Positions 34,977-46,216 of a DNA stretch of 64,000 nt are shown piece by piece. This DNA comes from Heracleum sosnowskyi. Lineage: Eukaryota; Streptophyta; Magnoliopsida; Apiales; Apiaceae. A program made the translations under genes and the position numbers. A model generated the notes under the pieces. The model saw only the letters and a program-made list of their open reading frames with translations. It was not told the origin of the DNA and made no database searches. Location of the stretch: assembly GCA_030848705.1 (NCBI GenBank), contig CM061243.1, positions 114,352,674 through 114,416,673 on the forward strand, in the 5' to 3' direction. Numbering within the stretch: the first letter of the stretch is position 1; each line of letters begins with the position of its first letter.

Positions 34977-36170
34977 GACTTAATTGCATTATGATGGACC
35001 AAACTATTTTTATTTTACACAAAAATGGCTCAAATATTAAATTAGCCATTTTATATGTCGAACTATTTTTATTTTAGCAAACGAGTGCATTCCGTTAAAT
35101 CTATCAATCGGACGTTAATAGTTCGAGGGCAAAATTGTCTACTTCATTTACTACAACTTTTCATTCATTTTCACAACCTTCTATCTTCAGCATCTTGATG
35201 AAAATGATTCCCCCAACGGCTCATTTTTTTTGCATTAGAAACACGATTTCTCTAAGCCTATTATCTTTCATCCCGTCACGTTCACCATCACCTTCACCAT
35301 ATATGCGCATAATCCCCTATCTGAATCAAGATTCGATTCTTGATTTTCTTCTTCTTGACAGTTATGTAATCATTTGACTGCAATTTTCTTAGCTACTGTC
35401 TCAAATTCATAAAAATTATCCTCCATTTTGTTGTCGTTTGTCGCTGCTGGTGTTGCCACAGGATTTCAGTCGGGCTTTTGATGTTTGGTTACGTCAACTA
35501 TATTTTCCAAAGTAGTGCTCTTCAATTTCATTTGCATACAAATGAGGCTCACGGAAGTTAAATCTGATTTTGCATCTAGATTGGGAGTACGAGTCAATAT
35601 GTTTTAAGAATAATGCTAGGGGTACCGAATTTGGTATAAAAAGATATACTGAATTACATGTGTTAAAATCTGATCGGCTCTATATTAATGAACCCACATG
35701 CATTCACATTAATAGCACCGATAAAAACATTTTCAAATGACACATCACCATTAACACATCATTTTGTACCAATTTTTGATACTCAATTCGGTACCTCTGA
35801 GCTCATGTTTTAATGTGGCTATTGACATCTTTGTCTCTCAATCTTCTTATGTTAGCACAAAAATAATTCAATCCAACAAAAGGGTGAATATAATCCAAGC
35901 CAATTTATTAATAATTGGGAGTTAGATTTTTAGATTTTAAATAAATATAAATGGGGTATATATATACACACATAGTATGTATCAAAACAACAATTATAAA
36001 TGATATAGACAATTTTGCCCTCAAAAAGTTAACGTTTGTTTATTTAATTTGACAGAATCCATTTTTTTGTTAAAGAAAAAATTGTTTGGCATTTAAAATG
36101 GTTAGTTTTATATTTGAGTCATTTTAGTGCAGAATAAGAATTATTCATGCCATTATAGTGTAATTAAGTC
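34977..36170. mobile_element. Mutator-like element with long inverted ends
   Basis: The ends gacttaattgcattat and, inverted, ...gtaattaagtc match over about 190 bases with mismatches (both arms carry ggcaaaattgtcta, tttttgtta/tttagcaaa and catttta parts). They are flanked by the 9-bp duplication ttattaaat (34968-34976 and 36171-36179), the Mutator signature. No transposase is visible. The inner 0.4 kb (about 35130-35590) is unrelated to the arms and could be captured sequence; its 80-codon ORF has no recognised domain. Confidence 0.85.
35608..35804. mobile_element. 197-bp MITE nested in the Mutator-like element
   Basis: Imperfect inverted ends gaataatgctaggggtaccg and, from the right, gagctcagaggtaccg, flanked by atgttttaa at 35599-35607 and 35805-35813 (9 bp). 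A diverged relative is at 26355-26522. Confidence 0.8.
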
Positions 36171-36526
36171 TTATTAAATTTTCAGTTTCCAGAATCTTAG
36201 GTTTGCTTTTGCTAGGTTCTGTATTAAGATTATACTACTTGGGAGTTGGATAGTTCAATTTTCTCAACATGCCCGTGTTACTTTCACTTTCTGGAGTAAA
36301 TATAGAAATAACTTATAGCTATTTTGCATCTAGCATCGGACTTGCTATAATGAGTAAATATGCTACATATTACTAATATCCAAGACAAATTTAGTATTGC
36401 CTTTTCTATAGTTTCCTAAGCCTTTTAGGCTTACCCCTAACTGATGGGGGCTTAAGTGCTTAAAAGAGAATGCTATTCCATATTAGATACTAGAGAATAT
36501 AGATACAAAGGATCATTAGATTTAAA

Positions 36527-39500
36527 CTATAGCTTTGCACTGAGACTAGCATTTGTGTAGTAGAATCCACTGTCTTGTAAGTTTATGCACTGAGACAATG
36601 CAGATGTTAGCTCTCTCAAATCATCCATTGTGTGTGCTGCGCTTAAAGTAATCCTCAGCCTGAAAAGAAAGTACATTCATCATTTGAGATGTATTGATCA
36701 TTAGTGGTACAAAATTAGCTCTTCCCTCCAACTAAGCTACTTTATAAATATTTTTGAACACTAATGCATGTTGCAGTCCCAAGTATTTTAGTTTTTAACT
36801 TCCAATCACAAAATTTTACAAGCCGATATTCAACTTCATAGATGGAATGTTTGGTGAACACATTACACATCCAAATTCTCAAGCAGTACGTAAGATTCTG
36901 TATTTTAAGCTGAGCGATGAGCAGAGCACCAGCACAAAGTAAAATTCTTTTAGTTATTAAAAAATCAGTGTGTGTGAGAGTGTTTGTGTGTGTGTTCAAA
37001 AAATAAGGGAAGAGCAGCATGGTTACTTAACCAGAATGTATTTTTATGCACTTAAACATGAGCATAATAAGAAGAAAGAGTGTTCATCACCAAGAATGAT
37101 GAGAAACGTGTTAATAACAGACCTGCATGAATTGGGAGGCACAGTTGGGGGTCTGATTGCAGTTATGTGGAAACCAGATTTTAAAAGATGCCTGTTCCAT
37201 TATTGTAAAAAGTTAGGAATAGAAATTCCGGCAATAGCACATGACATAAAAGAAGATAAAGTAACCTGCTAGCTTGCAAGGCCTTCTCTTCACTACCCAC
37301 AATAAGGGAAATAATTGGACTCGTAATAGGAATCCCGGTCAAGGCATGAAAATCTCGCACTCTGTTCCAGAGAGCAGTTCTACGCCATTTTTCCCTTCTT
37401 GCCACAAAAACAGCAGCTGCCATATAAATATATTAGCAAATGAAAATAAGTTGAACACAGACAGGTTAGGATACACCAACTATTTTCCCACTTCTTTCTT
37501 GCTTCTAGTTCCTCCTCATAAGATGCAGGATCTTGGATTTAGGCAGAAACACTAACCGAAATTTAACAAAAACAAATAAAAAACATCGTAATATCAAATA
37601 TGCACTGGCCTCTGAAATTTCATTAGTTGGGTAAATAACATCAAAGAGGCGGACTGGATTGACATCATTTACATAACTATATATAATGTTTATCCGAGCA
37701 GTATCCTCTAGGCCAAAAAAGAGTACAAAGAAATATTTAAAATCAATAAACTACATCAATATGCTACTATGCTATCAATTGTTTCATTAAGGTCGAAAAG
37801 ATTACCACTTGCAGCAGCAGCAATTGGTACAGGGGTAGAAGTTGAAAATATAAAAGCACGGCCCCTCGATTGGACAAGTTGCTTCCACCTTTTGCTGTTC
37901 ATGTAACACTGATTAAAAAGAATGTATGCAGACAGCAAGTAAATAAAGTGTAGAAATTACAAATCAAAGTCGGTTACATGCAGAATCACATTCGTTAACA
38001 GAAGAATCAGTAATTGACCGATATCTAACTAAAATATGCAATTGCAATATGATCGATTAGCTAAATTAGAAGCAGAACCAAAAAATATATAGAGCTCTGT
38101 GTGCTAAAAAATTGTCATATTCCACCCAAAAGACTATGTTAAGTTTAACGAATTTTCAACTTTAATTAATGAAATGACAACCCAGAGCTAATATTCGTAG
38201 GAGATCATAAAAAGGGAAACAGTGATGAATCCATACAACAATAAACTCAACAATAGTCAATCTCAAGTACTTCACAACATGCATTTGCTTATCAGCCACT
38301 CTGCTTTATTCCAGATAATATTGACTGGTCGACTATAGATGGTAATGATAAGATTATATGACTAACTATCTCAGGTGTTTTATTTCAAAAGAAATCATGT
38401 AAGCAACTTCTGTATGTCACATTTTTTGTTAATCTAATTTCCGAACATATGGCATCCACAGTGTCAGAAGTACCTGCAAGCAATAAATCCACCATGGCAA
38501 CCTGCAGCCTTACTCAAAGTTCCCACACATATATCAACATCTCTTTCACAGTTAAATTCCTCAGCAACACCACCACCGTTTTCACCACAAACAAATGTCC
38601 CATGAGCCTGGGGAATATAATACATCTTTTGATCAAACTACACAACAGTATCTTGAAAGAAGGTAACAGAGCCCAGATTTTTATGAACTGATCTAATAAT
38701 ATATTTCTCAGATATAAGTACATACAATTATATCATACAAGATCGGATCGGACCACATGCATTATGTACTGTTTTTTTCTTAAACTAAAGCACTACATTC
38801 ATTGATGCATATTAACGAAAAAGTAGACTTCAAAGATGAGACAAAATAATAAATAATAAGTTTAAAAAAAAGGTGCAGGTGCAGCTCTACAAGAAAATCT
38901 TCAAACGCTTCTATTGATGGCCAAGAAAGAAATAAACTCACATCATCAATCACCAAAAGAAATCCATGCTTATTGCGAAGCATTGCCAGCTCCGCCATTG
39001 GTGCAAAGTCTCCATCCATACTAAACAAGCTGGTAATATTAACACAAATGATTTCTTGAGTAACATAAACACGGACATGTTCAAGCAATTACTTGAAAGT
39101 TATGCATCTAAAAGGACAAGGCATCTCATTTGCTTATGCAACGGAAATTTCATAGGGGCTCTTACAGGAAATTGCAGAGGACATACAATTTATATTGACA
39201 AAATCCTATACAAGGTCAGAAGAGTTCAAAGGAACTTTTATATACGATATAAGGATCTTAGAAAGGAAATCTTAATATGGTCATTATCAACAGTTTTTTT
39301 TTGAAAAAACTGATATTAAACTATCATTTCTTATAAGAAAGATTGCTGCAAATTAAAGATTTAAAAGTGTCTTTCTTATCCCAGATTCAGTTACAGTCAA
39401 AACGTCCTAAAGGTTACAAGGAATCTCAGTATTTCCAAACTTCTTGGCATTAACACAAAATCCTTGTATATAATCACTTGCAAAGCGAGCCATTGTGCAG

Positions 39501-42500
39501 CTACAGCCATTATAATTAACTAGCTCTATACCCGTGCAATGCGCGGGATGTTTTATAATTATTTTAAAATTTAATTTAATTTTTTTGGAAAAATTACAAA
39601 ATAATGTCTCAAATCTCATTAAGTTTTTGATACTTATTTTATTAACATTAAACTTTACTACTTAGTTATGATATTTTTCCCGTGAAATTTCATGTTTTTA
39701 TAATTTTAAAATCAATAAATGTTTAATTTTTTTTATATTTTTTTTCACTCAATAACTTTATTAACCTATATATAATTATTTTTTGATTTTTTTTGAAAAA
39801 CTGCAAAACAGTATCTGAAACCCCATTAATAATTTTTTATACAACTTAACAATATTTTTTTATTTCTATTTGATATTAGTTAATATATATACTTACTAAT
39901 AATATTTATGAAATGACAAATTTGCCCCGGACGACCAAACCATTTTAACTCCCTTACTCCAATTATATATAGGATATAATGAAACGCTCACAGTTTTCTA
40001 TCAAAAATGCCCTTTAGCCAAAAAAGGAATTGGCTGAACACATCTAAGCAATTTTAAGCCACCTCTCTAATCTCTTGTTCTCTATTGCTGATGTGGTAAC
40101 TTGGATCATTGCACCTCACCTTCTGAAGGAATCAAACTTTTCTATAATAAGAAAAGTAGATATGAAAAGAGAATTCGTCCGTAGAAGAGATAATGACAAT
40201 AAGGTCTCAGGGGTACTAACTACTAACACTCACTGTACATTCTTATTGGGAAGTATCTATGTTGACGTGGTCAAAAACTCTAACATGGTGGGCTCCCACA
40301 CCATTCTCCAACCCAAAATATAACATGCCAAATGAACACCCCAACCCCACCAGCACACTAAAAACTAAACCAAAGCCACTTGTCTTCCTTGCCCATCAAT
40401 CAGGACAGAACACAGGTAATGTTGGTGTTTAGCTGGAAATCAACCAAACAAAAAGAAACCCTTGTACCTTCCCAGAAAGCAAATGTGTACGCAAAGTAAC
40501 ATTATCACAACATTATTACATTTTCCGAGGCAATAATCCTTTGGAGTAAGATATTCAAAGTTGTTTTTCTACATTTTTTGAGGCAACATGTTTTGACAAC
40601 CAAATGATTGTAACAGAAAATAGCACAGAGAACGAAGAGCTCGGGGACAGAATGTTCCTATTAGCATATCTGACTAAAGTATTGTAATGTGAAAGTTGAA
40701 ATGACTGACCTATCAGTCACAACAATCCTCTTTTTCTGTTTGCAACCCAATCTGTCAAAAAATAAATAGCCGTAAGATATACGTAGATGAATTGAAATGA
40801 CAAGGAGGGATGAGATTTTGAGCAATGAATGAACAGGGAGATCTTAGAAAAACTAAATGAGATAAAACACTTACAGTAGCTCATTAAGGTGGGACATGTC
40901 ACAATGTTTGTAAACAAACAACTGTACGCTTTTTTGTCTCTCAGCCAGACGAATGCCATCAATAATAGATGCATGGTTTAAAGCATCAGAAAATATGGCA
41001 ATTTTTTCATCACTTGAACATTTTCCACCTGAAGCTAACAGAGAGCCAAGACTTCCTATTGCGGTCATTACAGCCATATTGGCTGAAAAGCCTGTGGGAC
41101 AAAGAAGGCAATCCTATAACGTAACATTAGTTTACATTATATATCAGAGCTGATTCAAATATTTGATACAATTAGACAAATTTGAAATAAGATTCTTCGC
41201 TAATGTACTAGTACTTTACTCCTTATAATTAATCTTTTCTCTGGTTCCCTTCATCTTATAGTACTAAAACTTTTTAAGTAGGGTAGCACCACACAAAAAA
41301 AGAAGTTTAAACAGCATTTGTGAGATAATATTTTTGGGCTGAAAACTTAAAACTTTTAGAAAAGCCAAAAGTAGATTTGCCCCATTCGATAGATCTCCCC
41401 TGTGATCTTTATCTTCATATAATATGTCAAGTTTCAACATACATCTGGAGTTAAAATTATTTGCATCTAGGTAAACTGACACGACTGTGCAAGACATTTT
41501 ACATACTTGTTTAAATCAAAAGAACCTTTCTGCTTTTTTCTTTGTAAAAAGATCATAAACTCCAACAGCTTGTATCAACTTCCAATTTATCATTGCATGC
41601 TCTATTTTCTAATATCAAAGACTCAGTCCGGCAAGATTTCTTATGTTCAATGAAGTTAGTGAAAGACAACTAAACAATATAAAATTTAGTGAAAAATGAA
41701 AAATACGGTTAATCTGAGACCTCTTTTTTCTTCAGTTCTGCCAGGCATGACTCAAGTCGCCTATGATAATTTGTATACCCACAGATCAAGGCAGAACCTC
41801 TCGGCCCCATTCCATGTTCCTCTGCTGCCTATAAAGAATAAAGGGAAAATACATGTATTAAATTCTAAAATGTATTTAACATTTAATCAGATAAAAATTG
41901 TGATATCAGAGACGGTTTAGCATACCTTTGCAGACGCCTTACCTACCGAAGGATGTGAACTCAAGCCCAGGTAATCATTTCCGGAGAATATAAGTAGCTT
42001 TCTGAACTTTTGAGGGCGTGCACCTGCTTCACCATTAGCTTCTGTATCATGTGACACATTGTCATCCCCTGTCATACACATATAATAAGCAAATACACAA
42101 TATAACCCTCAGTCAACTAAGAATGCTCACCCATACAGACTGCAACCCTGATAAATACACACACCCAATTGTGTGATCAGAGTTTAAAACTGAAAAGACC
42201 CAGCAACAAAAAATCAAGATCATATTCTTTTTATTTAGCAAACAAGTTGATTTATGTTTAAAAATTCTTTTGACCCAAAACTAGGGTTTCAAGTGAGGGA
42301 GAGCGTTAGAATATAATATAAGATACTGATAAGTTCTCCTCCTAACACCTTACGGTTTTAGAAGAACTGGTGGCATATGATAACTTATCAGCTAAAGAAA
42401 TTACACAATCCAATTAATAAACCATAATTATCATAATGGACCACTCTCGTGCCACGTACAAGACAGCAAAGGGTTCTCCCCCTGTCGGGATGAACCAACC

Positions 42501-44822
42501 CTCTTCTGAAGATGGAAGAAACTAATACAAATTTATAACCCAAATTTAAGATATTCATTTAAGTGTTGATGGGCAGAAGAAGTATAATTTAGTCCAAAAG
42601 AAATAATTTTATTTAAAAATATGTCACTGATCATAATTAATTAATATTTCTCATACAAAACAACTACTTGAAGGTCGTCACATTTGGATAAATTTCTCCT
42701 CACTCTACACTCAGGTTATAGGTATGCTGCTCGCCAGATTATATGAAGACTATCCAGAGGGCCTATTGAAGATGTAAATTCATTATACTGAGAGACGGTA
42801 AGACAAAATCAAGACTTTGCAATTTTTCTCGTCACGACAAAAATTTGGCCATAATCGTAAAAAAAAATATTGTGCAGTTATGTAGCTATCAAATCATTAC
42901 TGATAGCCGATAGGAGACTAATAACTAAACTCAAGCCTAAACTATCCAAAAAATGATTCTTCACTGGTAATGATTATATTTGAGGTTCAAATTTTTAGTC
43001 TTTTGTACTTATTTAGGATTAAAAGAAATACAACAAGATCATCTATGTACCATATAATCGAATCAACACAACTCAATAGATAATGCCATAATTCAATATT
43101 CAAGTTTAAGTCATACTACCTTACACCACTTATATGATAAGTAAGTTGCTTTTTGAACGACTCGTAATAATGGCATCAAAACTCGAAACATACAGTCGTA
43201 CATGCATTAAATAATCGATACCAAATTATAACTTTCAAAAATCCAGAAAAACTCATACAAACTAAACAATAGCTAATGATACATTGATACTTGTTATGTC
43301 CAAAAATAAACCTCGTCTTCAGTAATGACGTTATCATATGGTGGATTCTGGAAGCATACCCGTTTACTATTTATTGGGTCTAGCCTACGCTCATACGAAG
43401 CCTAGCCCAATAGTTGACGACATGCCGATATTGGGTCTAGCCTACGCTCATACGAAGCCTAGCCCACTAGTTGATGACATGCCGATATTGGGTCTAGCCT
43501 ACGCTCATACGAAGCCTAGCCCACTAGTTGACGACATGCTGATATTGGGTCTAGCCTACGCTCATACGGAGCCTAGCCCATTAGTTGACGAAATGAAGAT
43601 ATTGGGTCTAACCTAGGCTCATACGAAGCCTAGCCCATTAGTTGACGAAATGAAGATATTGGGTCTAACCTAGGCTCATACGAAGCCTAGCCCAATAGTT
43701 GACGAAATTACTGGCCCATTACTGATGTTGGGCATATCCTAGGTTCATATGAAGCCTAGCCCATTGGGTGACAATCAAAGTATCGGGTTTAACCTAGGTT
43801 CATACGAAGCCTCGCCTTCTTGGAAACCTAGGTTACAGATAAAAATGGATGACTAGTGTAAGTAAGGAATGTGCCCTTTTTGGCTTATTCTGAGGTATAA
43901 ACTACCTTATTTACCTCATCACTTAAATATAGGAACCTCGTCTTCTAAAAGATGAAGGTTCCTTAACTTTTATTGATTTATTGAAAATTAACCTATTAAC
44001 GCTGAGAAACTTCGCCTTGCGAGAAGCCTCACCCTTTTGAGATTCATAAGAGCTTGTCTTTCCTTATTTTCCATGGATCGAGATAAGCGTTGGCTCCGAT
44101 AAATCCGGGTCAATGAATTATCTGATAAGTCCCAAGAAAATAGTGAAACCATGACAGCTCATAATGACATATCAAAGGCGGTGATCCCGGTCTTTCCGCT
44201 CTTTAAAGAAGGAAACTCGGCCCATGGGTTACTTGCTCCCCAAGAACTACGTATGGCTTGATCCCTATAAATAGGGTACGTAGGCACATTGTATGGTACG
44301 ATGCAAACTTGCAAACAAGAGAGAATTCAATATTCAATCTCAATTGCGACCTATTCTCACATACAATCTCAGCCATCCCTAAATCATAAACCCTAATCCT
44401 TGCAACCTACGTTACATATCATCCTCGGTTTCCACCACAATTCCAGCAACCCTCCCCGAAATTTGTTATCACCAAATTCCTCCGTTAACAATACTCATAA
44501 AAAAATTTCATAAAATACCCCATTATAATTTAACAAGTAAAATAAATTCATGGGTAACAGTAATATTTAAAAATAAAAATGTAAAGAAAATACCAGAACT
44601 GGGAATGTCTTGGACCCATTTCTGGAAAGTGGAGTCTGCAATATCCACGTGGACAGAATCTCTATCCCATTGACGCAAACCATCAAACACCTGGTGTTGA
44701 TCATCTTTGGGCTCAACATTGTTGTTATGGAGGTGAATGGGGCGGAGAGATCGAATGACTTTCAAAGAATCAAGCTTTGAGAGTGCTTCATCGACCCAAA
44801 TGTCCCACCAGCTCATCCCCAT
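36527..44822 (-). CDS. BIOF: 8-amino-7-oxononanoate (KAPA) synthase, biotin synthesis
   Basis: A PLP enzyme that condenses pimeloyl-CoA with alanine, the first dedicated step of biotin synthesis. Eleven exons in coding order: 44822-44594, 42068-41926, 41828-41721, 41113-40875, 40751-40710, 39029-38942, 38607-38474, 37894-37806, 37416-37266, 37191-37123 and 36659-36527. They total 1425 bases, or 474 aa, near the usual plant length of about 476; all phases close. Landmarks: FSGNDYLGLSSHPS (exon 2), GPRGSALICGYTNYH (exon 3), IFSDALNHASIIDGIRLAERQ (exon 4), MDGDFAPM (exon 6), DDAHGTFVCGENGGG across exons 6/7, and PLP lysine K316 in LSKAAGCHGG (exon 7). The protein ends SAKL, a peroxisomal PTS1-like tripeptide; Arabidopsis BIOF ends PKL and has been reported in peroxisomes. 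Introns 1 and 5 contain transposons. No lesion is visible. Confidence 0.95.
39520..39974 (-). mobile_element. Short Helitron in BIOF intron 5
   Basis: On the minus strand it starts TCCTATATATAATTGGAG (from 39974) and ends with a GC-rich hairpin (cgcgcattgcacggg) a few bases before CTAG (39523-39520). It sits between A and T with no duplication. These are the Helitron hallmarks. 455 bp, no Rep/helicase, non-autonomous. Confidence 0.75.
42285..42375 (+). repeat. Possible Copia 3'-end remnant in BIOF intron 1
   Basis: tcaagtgagggagagcgtta followed by gaatataatataag resembles the common plant Copia junction of a polypurine tract with an LTR starting tgttagaatat. The next 80 bases (ttctcctcctaacacc, ggttttagaagaa) also look LTR-like. 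No second LTR or duplication was found. Confidence 0.35.
43292..44490 (+). mobile_element. Solo LTR in BIOF intron 1, related to the 8-kb LTR element
   Basis: 1199 bp, tgttatgtcc to accaaattcctccgttaaca, flanked by the 5-bp duplication atact (43287-43291 and 44491-44495). The last 20 bases match the minus-sense LTR end of the 26.8-34.8 kb element except for minor changes, and both carry a cctataaata box followed by gtaggcacat. TATA-like box at 44266-44273 (+). The middle is unrelated and dominated by a 57-bp tandem repeat. It is antisense to BIOF and ends 103 bases from the exon 1 donor. Confidence 0.85.
43373..43730 (+). repeat. 57-bp minisatellite inside the solo LTR
   Basis: The word tctag/acct recurs at 43381, 43438, 43495, 43552, 43609 and 43666, exactly 57 bases apart, with the unit ttgggtctagcctacgctca...acgaagcctagccca...gttgacgacatg. 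Two more diverged, longer units follow to about 43810. The unit is a multiple of three, so one frame stays open by chance. Confidence 0.92.
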
Positions 44823-46216
44823 TTGCTTGTAAATTATGCTATTTTTAGTGCAATTGCAGGTACTGTGTTCTGTGTAGTGTGTGTATTGTTGCCGCGAGCG
44901 GAAAAACCAAAGAGAGGAGATTGTATGTCCGAAAATGACCCTGACAAAATATCTCAAAATTTTTACCAAAATTGATATATGTCACAATTTACACCTATAG
45001 ACTAGTTAGTAAATTTTTTAATAATAATATAAAATCGATACACTCTCAACTCAAAATTAATCATTTATCGTGCCACACCAAAATCATTTATCGTACAAAT
45101 TTTTGAACAATATTACTTATCTAGTTATACTCATTCATTATTTATATTACATTATAAAAATTAATTTTCATCACTAAAATTACATAAATACAATAAAAAG
45201 AAGAAAAGAGTAATTTTAATATCTTGTTATAATATAAAAGTTAGGACATATTTGGAAAAAGAAAGATTACTCATAATTCATAAATAAGTAATTAAAAAGG
45301 AACCCTAAAAAAGTAATAATAGAAAGAACCACTGGCCACTAGAGCTCCTCTTTGGAGCAAACGCCACCAAAATGTCCCAAATTTCTTCCCACCCCGTTTC
45401 TGAGTTCTCCCTTTTCCTTTCTCTTTTTAAAAGGTAGAAAAAAAGAAAAATATTATATGGAATTTTACAGTTCTTATTTCTTACTTTGTATCTGTATTAT
45501 AGCCATTGATCATTTTTACTTTTTGTGCAATAAAAATAACCACAAGTGCTTTGTTTTGCTTTTACATTTTCGCGAATTATGGCAAGTTCTCTTTGAGAAA
45601 ATACTTAAGCGTTTTTATTTATCGAAGAGAAAATTTTAAAATAACAGCACAGGCTGTCAATTACTACTACAAGACAAAGAGGAAAATCTACTACGCTACA
45701 GAGTCGCAAAACTTAAGATTGAAAGGCTACATTTACAGGAGCCTGACTACAAAAACCCAGTAGATAATATTCATGCCGTTTCAGACAAAAAATAATAGTC
45801 CCTCAATTTCATAATATGCTATCACTTCCGCTCCCGAGAGCATAATGTGTGTGCATGCACATATCCGCATACCATAGGAATCAGACCTTGTGCACACCAT
45901 GAATCAACCACCATAGATAATAAAGTGAACTCTATCATGGACTCTCAAACATCTGGCTTTGAAACTGCTTAATAGTATACAAAATTTGCCAATACCCATG
46001 CAAGGGTTAACAATGTGACTATAACTACAAACCTTCCATAAATGAAGGACACTGAGCGGCGGAGGAAGAGACCGGGACACTTTAAACTGTTGTCCTCTGC
46101 TGCTATCAATCAGTTTGATAATTCAGCCTTCCAACTAAAGCAACTTCTAACTGGGATGCTCCAAGGCCTTAATTCTGTAGTGCTGCTATAACCATATCAA
46201 AGGAGCGAGATGAGAA
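44823..46216. other. Between BIOF and HOS1: BIOF promoter side and HOS1 3' end
   Basis: Bases just right of 44822 are the BIOF 5' untranslated region and promoter (minus strand). Bases left of 46217 should be the HOS1 3' untranslated region. The middle is AT-rich with short ORFs lacking family features. No transposon ends were recognised. Confidence 0.5.

Noticed and set aside
35135..35377. 80-codon ORF in the Mutator-like element as a captured gene
   Set aside because: No recognisable domain; kept only as a possibility in the findings.
38966..39304. 112-codon + strand ORF opposite BIOF exon 6
   Set aside because: Shadow of the real exon on the other strand and its intron.
43338..43616. 93-codon + strand ORF
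   Set aside because: It is a by-product of the 57-bp tandem repeat (period divisible by three) inside a solo LTR. The peptide is a short unit repeated and has no gene context.
43373..43730. CRISPR-like array
   Set aside because: Repeats are directly tandem without unique spacers, and the genome is a plant nuclear one.
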